A stretch of 64,000 bases of DNA from JANSWY01 sp965243755 (GTDB taxonomy: Bacteria > Bacteroidota > Bacteroidia > Cytophagales > Cyclobacteriaceae): contig CBDEVW010000004.1 in NCBI GenBank assembly GCA_965243755.1, positions 620,001-684,000 on the forward strand, written 5' to 3'. A model generated the notes under the pieces. The model was not told the DNA's origin. It searched no databases and saw only the letters and a program-made list of their open reading frames with translations. Made by a program: the position numbers and the translations under genes. Below are positions 35,979 through 45,973 of this stretch, piece by piece; the stretch's first letter is position 1, and every line of letters starts with the position of its first letter.

Positions 35979-37061
35979 ATGTTTATGACGAAATCTATTT
36001 CATTTATATATAGTAGTTTGTTTGTTTTAGTTCTGTCTTGTAACCCTGTTGAGAAAAATCAACAAGTTGAAAGAAAGAACCAGGATATTCCTAATGAAGT
36101 CAAGGTAGAAGTAGTTGATATCAGCAACTTTGAAAATGAAATTATCAGTAATGGTAAGCTTCATGCGATAAGGAAGAGTGAAATTCGATTTAGAGTATCC
36201 GAATCGGTGCAGAATATTCTTGTTAAGAATGGGGATGAAGTTGAAAAAGGAGAAATCATCGCTAAACTGAATGATTTTGAATTACGGAATAAAGTAGAGA
36301 AGGCAATGTTTGACCTTACTAAGGCGCAACTTACTATGTCTGATCAGTTAATTGGTAGAGGGTATGATCCAAACAATCAAACCTTGATCCCAAAAGACAT
36401 ATTAGCTCAGGCTCAGGTATTATCTGGATATTCAGAGGCCAAAAACAACCTCGAAATGGTAACAACCAAATTGACGAATACAAAACTAAGAGCTCCATTT
36501 AGGGGAAAAGTTAGCTCTTTAAAAATCAAGAAATTTGATTTTGTGAGTGAGGGGGATTCTTTTTGTACGTTGGTTGATGATTCATCATTTGAGGTCGAGT
36601 TTAAGATAATTGAATCGGAACTAAAATCTGTAGAACTGGGTAATGATTTAGTGATTCGGCCATTTTATTCTGAGTCAACATTTGGTGGTCAAGTCACATC
36701 AATTAACCCCCAAGTAGACGAGAATGGAATGATACTGATTTCTGGAAGTGTTACTGGTGATTTGGACCTGATAGATGGAATGAATGTCGAGATTATAGTT
36801 AAGAGTGTCGTAGAAAATCACTTTGTGGTTCCAAAGTCAGCAGTTGTAATTCGTCAAAACTACCCAGTGTTATTCAAACTTGTGGATGGGAAAGCGTTTT
36901 GGACTTACATTGATATAATGTATGAAAATAGCAATTCCTATGCAGTGCAACCTGATTCCGAGAAGTCGTCAGCCAATCTGAATAAAGGAGACACTGTAAT
37001 TATTTCCGGTAATTTGAATCTTGCTCACGAATCTGAAGTAGTTATTTCAAATTCTAATTAA
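35979..37061 (+). CDS. RND efflux periplasmic adaptor lipoprotein
   Basis: A 360-residue membrane-fusion protein of the HlyD/AcrA type. A lipoprotein signal (VLVLSCNPV) precedes the barrel-sandwich halves (VQNILVKNGDEVEKGEIIAKL about residues 72-92, and TNTKLRAPFRGKVSSL about 166-181), with a short alpha-hairpin between them and a beta-barrel domain after. It bridges the inner-membrane pump and the TolC-like channel encoded downstream. Two in-frame ATGs (35979, 35985) are equally good. The 126-base gap before it probably contains its promoter. Confidence 0.9.
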   Translation: MFMTKSISFIYSSLFVLVLSCNPVEKNQQVERKNQDIPNEVKVEVVDISNFENEIISNGKLHAIRKSEIRFRVSESVQNILVKNGDEVEKGEIIAKLNDFELRNKVEKAMFDLTKAQLTMSDQLIGRGYDPNNQTLIPKDILAQAQVLSGYSEAKNNLEMVTTKLTNTKLRAPFRGKVSSLKIKKFDFVSEGDSFCTLVDDSSFEVEFKIIESELKSVELGNDLVIRPFYSESTFGGQVTSINPQVDENGMILISGSVTGDLDLIDGMNVEIIVKSVVENHFVVPKSAVVIRQNYPVLFKLVDGKAFWTYIDIMYENSNSYAVQPDSEKSSANLNKGDTVIISGNLNLAHESEVVISNSN

Positions 37062-37091
37062 AAATAGAAATCAATACTTGAATTATACTGG

Positions 37092-40000
37092 ATGAAGCAT
37101 TCTAATACAAGTGTTGTAGGATTTCTCCTAGAACGTCCGATATCAGTGTTGATGACATCTGTTGCAATATTGATGCTTGGGATAGTGTCATTGTTCAAGA
37201 TTCCGGTATCTCTGATGCCAAACATTGAGGTCCCGTATATTACAGTAAGTATACAACAAGAGCAGCTTTCTGCTTCCGAAATGGAAAAGTCTGTTGTAAC
37301 TCCATTGAGAGAATCATTGATGCAAATAAGTAATCTTGATGATATTTCAAGTGAAGTGAACAGTAAGCAAGGAATAGTTTCTTTAAAATTTAGTTTCGGA
37401 ACCAATATCGATTTTGCCTTTATTGAAGTTAATGAGAAGGTAGATAGAGTGATGTCTACTTTGCCAAGAGAAATCGAACGGCCTAGGGTAATTAAAAGTA
37501 ATGCATCGGATATTCCTGTTTTTTACTTAGATGTTTCCTTGAAAGATTCTACAGCATTTGATGGGACAAAACTGTTTCCTGTTTCACAGAATTTTTTGGA
37601 TTTCAACCAATTCACGGAACAAGTTATAAGGAAAAGAATCGAACAGTTACAGGACGTGTCAATGGTGGATATTACTGGACTCATTTACAAGGAGATTCTG
37701 GTGATTCCAAACAAAGAGAAGTTGGCCTCTTTAAACATTAGTACTGAGAAGCTGCAAGATGTTATCGAGTCTACGAAATTGGATATTGGTAATATAACGG
37801 TGCGGGATAATCAATATCAGTACAGTGTAAACCTAAATAGTCCGGTCGCAACAATTGATCAATTAAGATCTACTCCAATAAGGATCGAAAATAGATTGTT
37901 TAGACTGCATGAAATAGCTGAAATTATATTACATCCTAAAGCACGAAATGGATTGGTTCTCTCCGGTAACAAAGAAGCACTGAGTTTAGCAATAATCAAA
38001 CAAAGTGATTCTAGAATGGCTGATTTAAAGGATGATTTGCGACAATTAATTTCATCATTTAGATCGGAGTACCCTGATATAAATTTTGAAATAAATAGGG
38101 ATCAAACTTTATTATTAGAATACGCTATTGGAAATCTGACGCAAAGTTTGTTTTGGGGGGTTCTACTGGCTTTTTTTATAATGTTTTTGTTTCTGGGAGA
38201 TATGAAGTCCCCTTTAGTTATAGGTATAACAGTTCCTACATCCATTATATCTGCTATGCTATTTTTCCAGATATTAGGTATCTCCATAAATGTTATTTCG
38301 CTTTCTGGTTTAGTACTGGGTGTGGGTTTGATGGTGGACAATGCAATTATTGTTATTGATAATATTGTTCAGTATCGTGTTCTTGGTTTTAATCTCAAGC
38401 AATCGTGTATTAGGGGAGTCAATGAAGTTTTTAGACCTCTACTAAGCTCTTCTTTAACCACTTGCGCAGTGTTCATACCATTAATATTTTTGAGTGGAAT
38501 TGCTGGAGAAATGTTCTATGATCAGGCTATGGCAGTAGCTCTCACATTATTTACATCTCTGCTTTCCTCATTTCTACTGGTGCCTGTTTTATTTTTCATT
38601 GTTCAGAATAGGGGATCAAAGAAATCTGGGACAAAGAAGAAGAGTAATAAGATTGTTAATCTAGTTGAAAGTGGTTATCATTTGTTACTATTAAGAAGCC
38701 TCAGAAATCAAAAAATTACGTGGAGTATTTGTTTGCTATTTCCAGCATTAGCTGTTTATTTATTCTTCAATCTAGAGGTCTCACAAATGCCAAATATCGA
38801 AAAAAATGAGACAGTTTTAGAGATTGACTGGAATGAAAGACTAAATGTAGAGGAGAGCAAAGAAAGAATCGTAGACCTAATTTTGCCATATCAAGAAAGG
38901 ATCGTTTCAAATACATCTTTAATTGGTTCACAACAATATATTCTTAACAGGAATAGTAGTGACGTGAACGGAGCAATGCTTTATATGTTGTTCAGCGATC
39001 AGGACATTATGAAGGATGTTTTAAATCAGATTGGATCAGATTTGACTCAGAGATTTCCTAATTCAAAGCACCATTTTCGTGATGTCGACAATTTATTTAA
39101 TCAAATTTTTAAAGATGATGAATCATTCCTAGTTGCCAAACTATATCCCAATGATACTTACGGCTTAAATCTTAAAGACTTAGGCAAAATTTGGATTAAA
39201 CTTGATTCAGTTCTAACAAATTATAATTTAGATCCACTTCTTATTGAAGAGCAGATAGTTCTAGATGTAGACATAAACAAGTTGACACTTTATAATATCT
39301 CATTTGATCAACTATATGATAGGTTAGCACGTAGTTTTAGCGCAAAGAACATATACTATTTAAATGAAGGTCAATATTTTCTTCCTATTCTCATTGGTGA
39401 TAATCAAACAATCGATGAAGTATTAAAAACAGCATCCTTACTATCGAGTGAATCCAAAGATGAATATTTAATATCTGAATTTGTATCAATTCGTAGATCT
39501 AGCGAACTAAAAAATATCTATTCTGATGCAAGAGGTCAGCATATACCTTTGCACCTCAATATTGAACGTGACCAAGTTCAAGACTACTCTGAAAGTATTG
39601 AAAATATAATAAAGACTTTCCCATTTGAAGTTCAATTTGGAGGCTCCTTTTTTTCTAATCAAGAACTACTTGAAGAGTTACTTTCTGTACTTGTAATTGC
39701 TGTTGTACTACTATACTTCATTCTAGCTTCACAATTTGAGTCATTCTTGCTTCCAGTTGTGATATTAATGGAAATTCCGATTGCTATTGCAGGCTCATTT
39801 TTGTTTTTAAAGATAGCTGGCGCTTCTATTAATTTGATGTCAATGATTGGGATAATAGTGATGACAGGTATAATTATCAACGACTCAATTCTAAAAATTG
39901 ATACTATCCATAATTTGAAGAAATCAGGCTATTCTACGATTAGGTCTATATTCATTGCGGGCAAGCGCAGGCTATCACCAATAATAATGACAAGCCTAAC

Positions 40001-40157
40001 TACTATTCTGGCTTTACTTCCAATTCTTTTTTTCTCGGGAATCGGAGCAGAGCTACAATACCCTCTTGTTTGGTCGTTGATGGGTGGGATGTTGGTTGGT
40101 ACATTTGTTAGCTTATATTTTGTGCCATTATTTTATCATACAATTATGAAGAGTTAA
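37092..40157 (+). CDS. RND-family exporter permease 1
   Basis: A 1021-residue proton-driven inner-membrane pump with two repeats, each of a first helix, a large periplasmic loop and five more helices. Family marks include ERPISVLMTSVAILMLG at the start, the TM4 region GVGLMVDNAIIVIDNI (one of the two AcrB relay Asp kept, the other Asn) and GIIINDSILKIDTI in TM10. It is 2 bases before the TolC-like gene. A second, different RND permease lies in the same operon, and the two share one adaptor and one channel, as in MdtABC-type pumps. Confidence 0.9.
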   Translation: MKHSNTSVVGFLLERPISVLMTSVAILMLGIVSLFKIPVSLMPNIEVPYITVSIQQEQLSASEMEKSVVTPLRESLMQISNLDDISSEVNSKQGIVSLKFSFGTNIDFAFIEVNEKVDRVMSTLPREIERPRVIKSNASDIPVFYLDVSLKDSTAFDGTKLFPVSQNFLDFNQFTEQVIRKRIEQLQDVSMVDITGLIYKEILVIPNKEKLASLNISTEKLQDVIESTKLDIGNITVRDNQYQYSVNLNSPVATIDQLRSTPIRIENRLFRLHEIAEIILHPKARNGLVLSGNKEALSLAIIKQSDSRMADLKDDLRQLISSFRSEYPDINFEINRDQTLLLEYAIGNLTQSLFWGVLLAFFIMFLFLGDMKSPLVIGITVPTSIISAMLFFQILGISINVISLSGLVLGVGLMVDNAIIVIDNIVQYRVLGFNLKQSCIRGVNEVFRPLLSSSLTTCAVFIPLIFLSGIAGEMFYDQAMAVALTLFTSLLSSFLLVPVLFFIVQNRGSKKSGTKKKSNKIVNLVESGYHLLLLRSLRNQKITWSICLLFPALAVYLFFNLEVSQMPNIEKNETVLEIDWNERLNVEESKERIVDLILPYQERIVSNTSLIGSQQYILNRNSSDVNGAMLYMLFSDQDIMKDVLNQIGSDLTQRFPNSKHHFRDVDNLFNQIFKDDESFLVAKLYPNDTYGLNLKDLGKIWIKLDSVLTNYNLDPLLIEEQIVLDVDINKLTLYNISFDQLYDRLARSFSAKNIYYLNEGQYFLPILIGDNQTIDEVLKTASLLSSESKDEYLISEFVSIRRSSELKNIYSDARGQHIPLHLNIERDQVQDYSESIENIIKTFPFEVQFGGSFFSNQELLEELLSVLVIAVVLLYFILASQFESFLLPVVILMEIPIAIAGSFLFLKIAGASINLMSMIGIIVMTGIIINDSILKIDTIHNLKKSGYSTIRSIFIAGKRRLSPIIMTSLTTILALLPILFFSGIGAELQYPLVWSLMGGMLVGTFVSLYFVPLFYHTIMKS

Positions 40158-40158
40158 G

Positions 40159-41655
40159 GTGATGAAAAGGAGTTTTTTTATTTTGTTTTTGGTTCTAAGA
40201 ACTTGTTTGTTGTCAGGTCAGGATAGTGTTAGTATTACTTTGGATGAAGCTTTTCTTTTAGCCGAGCAGAGTTCTTTAGCTCATAAATTGCTTGTAAAAG
40301 ACTACTTAATAAAACACTGGGAATTCAATTCGTTTAAAACACAAATGCTTCCTAAAGTAAAATTTAATAGTAATCCATTCACATATGATCGCTTAGTTAC
40401 AAAGAGATATGATTCTGAGACTAATCGTGACCTTTATAGACCTCAAGAGACTCTAAACTCTTATTATTCTTTATCAATGAATCAGGCAATATCATCCACA
40501 GGTACAAGCTTATTCATGAACTCTGACTTTAATTCACTATTTAATTACCAACAATTAAATAGTATTGATACAACGATTAGAGATTATAATATTACACCTT
40601 TTAGAATTGGGATAGATCAACCTATAATGGCCTTCAATGAATTGAAATGGCAAAAAAGAATTGAGCCGAAAATATATGAAGCTTCAAAGCTTGAGTACAT
40701 CAGTGAGAAGGAAAAAATTAAATCAAAAATTGCAGAATTCTTCTTCGATGTAATGCTCGCCAAAAATCGATTATTAATTCAGTCGGAAAATGTCGATTCC
40801 TCGGAGGAATTATTAGAGATAGGTCAACGTAAATATGAGATAGGCTCAATCGAAAGAGAGGATCTCCTTAACTTGCAATTAACGCACAATAATGCAGTGA
40901 TTTCTTTGGCGTCTGCAGTAGTTAATTATGAAAACGCGTTAAAGGTACTGAGTGACTATATAGGGGTAAAACTACAAAACTCTATTTTGCCGGTAGCTCC
41001 TACAATTAAAGACAATTTTAGAATTGATCTTGAAGATGCTGTCGTAAAGGCAATTCAATCGCATCCTGATTCCTATAAACTTCAGATCCAGTCATTGGAA
41101 GCAAAGAGAGATTTAGATCAAGCGATTAAGGAGAATAGATTTGATATTTCTGTCGTTGCAAGTTACGGTCTTAACAATCAGTCTAATAGTATAGGGGAGC
41201 TTTTTGATAATTACTTAGATCAACAGTTGGTTGCTGTAAATTTAGAAATTCCAATAATAGATTGGGGCGAAAGGAAGAGTGAAATCCGAATTGCTGAAAT
41301 CACGAATGATAAGACTAAATTAGAGATAGCACAATCTAGACTTAATTTGGAACAAAGTGTTTTTTTGAAAGTGAAAGAGTTTAATCTTCAGAAAGAGTTA
41401 GTGGAAAATTCTTCTAAGTCTATGGCGCTTGCTTTGGAGTCATATGAATTAACGAAAAAAAGATTTAAATCCGGAAATGCAGATATAGTAAAGCTAAATT
41501 CCTCTCGAGAATTATGGCAAAGTTCTGTCACAAAATACTACGAAAGCATAAGTAACTATTGGATAAATTATTATCAGATTGAAGAAATGACATTGTTTGA
41601 TTTCTTAAATAATAGGACTTTGAAAAATGATTTGAAAGATGTGGAAGATATCTAG
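40159..41655 (+). CDS. TolC-family outer-membrane channel
   Basis: A 498-residue outer-membrane efflux protein with a signal peptide (LVLRTCLLSGQDS) and two OEP repeats forming long coiled helices, for example KYEIGSIEREDLLNLQLT (about residues 230-247) and the mirrored KKRFKSGNADIVKLNSSREL (about 433-452). It supplies the exit duct for the RND pump. Its 3' end overlaps the signal peptidase start by 17 bases, which suggests coupled translation. Confidence 0.9.
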   Translation: MMKRSFFILFLVLRTCLLSGQDSVSITLDEAFLLAEQSSLAHKLLVKDYLIKHWEFNSFKTQMLPKVKFNSNPFTYDRLVTKRYDSETNRDLYRPQETLNSYYSLSMNQAISSTGTSLFMNSDFNSLFNYQQLNSIDTTIRDYNITPFRIGIDQPIMAFNELKWQKRIEPKIYEASKLEYISEKEKIKSKIAEFFFDVMLAKNRLLIQSENVDSSEELLEIGQRKYEIGSIEREDLLNLQLTHNNAVISLASAVVNYENALKVLSDYIGVKLQNSILPVAPTIKDNFRIDLEDAVVKAIQSHPDSYKLQIQSLEAKRDLDQAIKENRFDISVVASYGLNNQSNSIGELFDNYLDQQLVAVNLEIPIIDWGERKSEIRIAEITNDKTKLEIAQSRLNLEQSVFLKVKEFNLQKELVENSSKSMALALESYELTKKRFKSGNADIVKLNSSRELWQSSVTKYYESISNYWINYYQIEEMTLFDFLNNRTLKNDLKDVEDI

Positions 41656-42832
41656 GAGAAATCTTTTTCGACTGTTATTGATCGTATTGATACTGGTGGT
41701 TTTCATCTATCTAATTTATGTTTCAACTTGGTGGTTCTGCTTATACATAGCTTGTACGCTCACGATTTATATACTGTTCGTTAACTGGATTAATAAACTA
41801 AAAAATGATCTTGTGAGTGGTTTGATCTTAGCTTTGATATCTATTCCTTTTCTAGTCGTTTTTTTGTCGTCAATAAGAGTTTTCGGATGTGACTTATTGA
41901 AAGTTCCGAGTAATTCTATGTCGCAAACATTATTGCAAGGCGACTATATTGTAGTAAATAAGCAAAACTATGGCCCTTTACTTCCTAGATCTCCTTTCGA
42001 GATTCCATGGATAAACCTGGCTTTCTATTATAATGAAAATGCTCGGCAGAAAATGGGGATTCATTGGTGGGATAGTCACAGGTTTTCAGGCAAGAGATAC
42101 GTACAGACAGGAGATGTCTTAATTTATCAAGATGGGAATCCAGAAAAAAACAACTTTTTCGTAAAAAGGTGTGTGGCGGTCCCAAATGATACTTTTCTTC
42201 TATCAAAAAGCCAACTATATATAAATAACAATCCGGTAAGCGAAAATAATAATTTTAAGGATTACACAATTTATTTTAATTCCTATAATGATTTAATGGT
42301 TGAGCTTGATTCATTAGGTTTTGGAAAAAGACTTTATTCATTTATTCTAAGTAGAGATTCAATTTCTATCAGTTTATCAAATGAAGAAGTTCAGGTTTTA
42401 AAATTTTTAAATACTGTAGATTCCTTTAAGTTGTCTCCTTCTAAAGAACTGCCTGATTGGAACTGGATTCAATCCAAACACCGTGATTGGGATTTTGAGA
42501 ATATGGGGCCTTTTGTGGTGCCATTCAAAGGAATGAGGATTCCACTAAACAAAACGACCTTTGAACTATATAAAGTTACCATGGAATTCCATGAAGGAGT
42601 GGACTTTTCTTACTTAAATGGACAGTTTTTTTTAGATGGTGAGAATCGAGATTTTTATGAATTTACCAAAGACTATTATTTCTTGTTAGGTGATAATAGA
42701 TCACATTCCTGGGATTCAAGGGTATGGGGTTTTATTCCATTCGATAACATTATTGGCACAGTTCCGATAGTAGCATTTTCGAAAAACATGAATGGATTTG
42801 ATTTTGATAGGTTTTTGAAAAAAGTAAAATGA
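41639..42832 (+). CDS. type I signal peptidase embedded in the pump operon
   Basis: A 397-residue membrane peptidase. Two or three N-terminal membrane helices (to about residue 80) precede the S26 catalytic domain with VPSNSMSQTLLQGD (nucleophile Ser about residue 94), NFFVKRCVAVPND (general-base Lys about 175) and LGDNRSHSWDSRVWGFIP (about 349-366). All key residues of LepB are present. A long insertion between the Lys motif and GDNR is typical of Bacteroidota. It overlaps the TolC gene upstream and the second RND gene downstream by 4 bases. Placement in an export operon beside precursors with AxA sites implies a dedicated leader peptidase. Confidence 0.92.
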   Translation: MWKISRRNLFRLLLIVLILVVFIYLIYVSTWWFCLYIACTLTIYILFVNWINKLKNDLVSGLILALISIPFLVVFLSSIRVFGCDLLKVPSNSMSQTLLQGDYIVVNKQNYGPLLPRSPFEIPWINLAFYYNENARQKMGIHWWDSHRFSGKRYVQTGDVLIYQDGNPEKNNFFVKRCVAVPNDTFLLSKSQLYINNNPVSENNNFKDYTIYFNSYNDLMVELDSLGFGKRLYSFILSRDSISISLSNEEVQVLKFLNTVDSFKLSPSKELPDWNWIQSKHRDWDFENMGPFVVPFKGMRIPLNKTTFELYKVTMEFHEGVDFSYLNGQFFLDGENRDFYEFTKDYYFLLGDNRSHSWDSRVWGFIPFDNIIGTVPIVAFSKNMNGFDFDRFLKKVK

Positions 42833-45800
42833 GCAGCATCGCACCATCTAACTTTTCTATCATAACTGTCTTTATTCTATTCAGTATTATAGGTTTGAGT
42901 GTTATACCTTTCATTGATATAGGCCTGGAACCCTCATCCTCAACAAAATCAATACAAGTATCATTTTCATGGCCGGAGGCTTCCGCCAGATCTGTGGAGA
43001 ATCAAGTTACATCGAGGATTGAAGCCATAATTGGTTCAATTGGGGGTGTTAATGAAATCTCTTCCAAATCAGCCTTTGGTTACGGAATAATAAATGTATC
43101 GCTAAAGGATGGGAGAAATTTGGATGCGGCAAGATTTGAATTAGCAAACCTTATAAGACAAGTCTATGCTAATTTGCCAGATGGAGTAAATTACCCTGAA
43201 TTGTCAATGGATGAATCAGGAAAGCGTGAAAAGCCGATTTTGACATATTCAATTAGTGCTCCTGAATCACCACAAACCATTGAACGTAAGATTCGACAAC
43301 TTTTCATACCACAATTGGCACAGGTCCATGGGATAAAAGACGTTATAATAAGCGGCTCGACACCTTTTGTATGGAAACTTAAATATGATGCAAAAGCATT
43401 AGAAGTTTTGGGGATCAAACGTGAAGAGGTGTCATCAGCTGTTTCAAATTTTATAGAATCATTTGAATTAGGCAATGGGCTATACAACACAAATGATGAG
43501 TATGATTTAGAACTTCCTACAGTTCTGAAAATAAACACCAGCGAAAGAATAGATTGGTCACTAATACCGATCAAGAATGTCAAGAATCGTATTATCAGAT
43601 TGTCAGATATATGTGATGTTACTTATGAACAAGCTGATGCTAAAAGTTATTACAGAATCAACGGTGTGAATACGATAAACCTTCAGATTATAAGTGATGG
43701 AGACTCAAATACTCTTTCTGTATCTTCTCAATCCAAAGAGATTATATCAAAATTTTTGAATAATCTGCCAAGAGATTATAAAGTCAATATTACAAAAGAT
43801 GATTCTCTGTATTTGTCAAAAGAATTAACAAAGGTAGGTTTAAGGGCTTTGTTCTCAGTTATACTTCTACTTTTAGTGGTAATTCTGATAAAAAGAAGTC
43901 TTAACTACTTACTAATTATAATAAGTACCCTTGGGATATCATTATTGATTTCGCTTGTATTTTACAATTTGTTCCAAGTTGAAATCCATATATATTCACT
44001 GGCAGGCATCACGATTTCACTCGGGATAATTATTGATAATACATTGGTGATGATGGATCATCTTCAACGTAAGAAGAATAAGAATGTATTTATCGCAATT
44101 ATCGCTGCAACGGGGACTTCCCTTGGAGCACTAGGAATTATTTTTGTGTTGGATGAAGCTCAGAAACAAAATTTAGTCGATTTTGCATTAGTAATTTGTA
44201 TAAACTTAGGAATTTCCCTACTAGTTTCATACTCGCTATTACCTGCACTAATATCCAAATTACCAATAAAACAAAATAGGAAGTTTTTTAGGTGGTTTAA
44301 TTCGAGGAGACTAATTATTAAGTTTAATAAGGTTCATTGCTTGATAGTTTCAAAGTCTATTAAGCTGAAGTGGCTATTTATCTTGATGCTGATTATATCA
44401 TTTGGTGTACCACTTAATTTGATACCTGATTATCAGGAAAATAATATTACTGTAACAAAAGGTGATAGCGCATCTGGTAAGGCTCTAAAGAGCTTTCGGG
44501 AAATTATCCCAACCCTTTACGAGTATTTAGGAGGAACGTATAGATTATTTACAGAAAATGTATTCGAGCATTCAATAGATAATAAGCCACAGAGACTAAA
44601 GTTGGTTGTTTTCGGTTCAATGCCTGATGGTTGTACAATAGCACAATTAAATGAAGCGATCAAATACATGGAGAACTTTATTTTGCAGTTTCAAGAAATT
44701 GAACTATTCGAAACTTCTATAACAGATTACAAGAATGGAGAGATTGAGATTTTCTTCAAAGAGGAGTGGGAAGGAACACAGAGGCCACTGGATATTAAAC
44801 TGTTAATTGAAAGAAAAGCACTTAGTCTAGGAGGGCTGGACTGGAGTGTTTATGGAGTAGGGAAAGGCTTTTCGAATGCAATGAATACTTCAGGTCACAA
44901 TAGCAGAATAATTATAAAAGGGTATAATTATGATCAACTATACCAATATGCAAGTAACCTAAAGAGTGAATTATCGAAAAATGTCAGAGTCAAGAACATT
45001 GATATTGCAGGTAGCAACTCTTGGATTTTATCACCGAAAGTTGAGTATAATTTTAAACCAAATAGCACCGAAATTGCGTTGATGGATCTCTCTACATATG
45101 CAGTCTTGAAAAAAATGCAATCTGAGGCTTCCAGAATTGAAGTGACAAGACTAAATAATGTTGGTTTTGAAAAGGTTACAATTGAACCGAGTAATTTCGA
45201 AACTAAAAATATTTGGGATATTAAAAATCACCCATATCAAGTAGATGGAAAAGTTGTGAAAATTGGAAATGCTGGAGATGTTACTAAGCTAAAATCCGGA
45301 AATGACATCTATCGACATAACCAAGTATATCAATTGATTATAGGCTATGACTATATTGGTCCGAATTCAGTAATTCAAAGAAATTTGCAATATTATGTTG
45401 AGGCAACTAAAAAAGCTCTTCCTATTGGTTATTCTGTGGAGGCTGTGGATTGGGGATGGAATAGGAATGAGGAGTCCCAATATTATTACATACTTGTTGT
45501 AATAGCGGTAATATATTTTATTTGCTCAATTATTTTAGGTTCACTTAGACAACCTATTGCAATCATGTCACTGATACCTATCTCCTTTATTGGGATTTTT
45601 CTAACCTTTTATCTGTTCGAGGTTAATTTTGACCAAGGAGGGTATGGTGCTTTTATTCTAATTAGCGGGTTAACTGTTAATTCTGGAATTTATATTGTGA
45701 ATGATTTCAATAATTTACTTAGAGATCAAACAAATCACCAAAACATATACAAAAAGTATTTTAAAGCGTTTAATCAAAAAATTGTCCCTATTTATCTGAC

Positions 45801-45972
45801 AATTATTTCTACCGTGGCTGGTCTAATTCCATTTATTTGGTTCGGAAGTGGTGATCCATTCTGGTACGCTTTTGCTACAGGAACCATAGGAGGGTTAGTA
45901 TTCTCAATTATAGGAATTTACTTAGCATTACCCATATTTTTGTTGAAGAAACATAAACCATCAATAGATTAA
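42829..45972 (+). CDS. RND-family exporter permease 2
   Basis: A 1047-residue RND pump protein, clearly different from permease 1. It shows the repeat topology, the TM4 segment LGIIIDNTLVMMDHL (single Asp followed by Asn), ISLKDGRNLDAARFEL-type porter-domain sequence and the TM10 GLTVNSGIYIVNDF. The start overlaps the signal peptidase stop (ATGA), and the transglutaminase gene follows after 1 base. Having two permeases with one adaptor suggests a heteromeric pump or two alternative inner-membrane units. Confidence 0.88.
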   Translation: MSSIAPSNFSIITVFILFSIIGLSVIPFIDIGLEPSSSTKSIQVSFSWPEASARSVENQVTSRIEAIIGSIGGVNEISSKSAFGYGIINVSLKDGRNLDAARFELANLIRQVYANLPDGVNYPELSMDESGKREKPILTYSISAPESPQTIERKIRQLFIPQLAQVHGIKDVIISGSTPFVWKLKYDAKALEVLGIKREEVSSAVSNFIESFELGNGLYNTNDEYDLELPTVLKINTSERIDWSLIPIKNVKNRIIRLSDICDVTYEQADAKSYYRINGVNTINLQIISDGDSNTLSVSSQSKEIISKFLNNLPRDYKVNITKDDSLYLSKELTKVGLRALFSVILLLLVVILIKRSLNYLLIIISTLGISLLISLVFYNLFQVEIHIYSLAGITISLGIIIDNTLVMMDHLQRKKNKNVFIAIIAATGTSLGALGIIFVLDEAQKQNLVDFALVICINLGISLLVSYSLLPALISKLPIKQNRKFFRWFNSRRLIIKFNKVHCLIVSKSIKLKWLFILMLIISFGVPLNLIPDYQENNITVTKGDSASGKALKSFREIIPTLYEYLGGTYRLFTENVFEHSIDNKPQRLKLVVFGSMPDGCTIAQLNEAIKYMENFILQFQEIELFETSITDYKNGEIEIFFKEEWEGTQRPLDIKLLIERKALSLGGLDWSVYGVGKGFSNAMNTSGHNSRIIIKGYNYDQLYQYASNLKSELSKNVRVKNIDIAGSNSWILSPKVEYNFKPNSTEIALMDLSTYAVLKKMQSEASRIEVTRLNNVGFEKVTIEPSNFETKNIWDIKNHPYQVDGKVVKIGNAGDVTKLKSGNDIYRHNQVYQLIIGYDYIGPNSVIQRNLQYYVEATKKALPIGYSVEAVDWGWNRNEESQYYYILVVIAVIYFICSIILGSLRQPIAIMSLIPISFIGIFLTFYLFEVNFDQGGYGAFILISGLTVNSGIYIVNDFNNLLRDQTNHQNIYKKYFKAFNQKIVPIYLTIISTVAGLIPFIWFGSGDPFWYAFATGTIGGLVFSIIGIYLALPIFLLKKHKPSID

Positions 45973-45973
45973 T

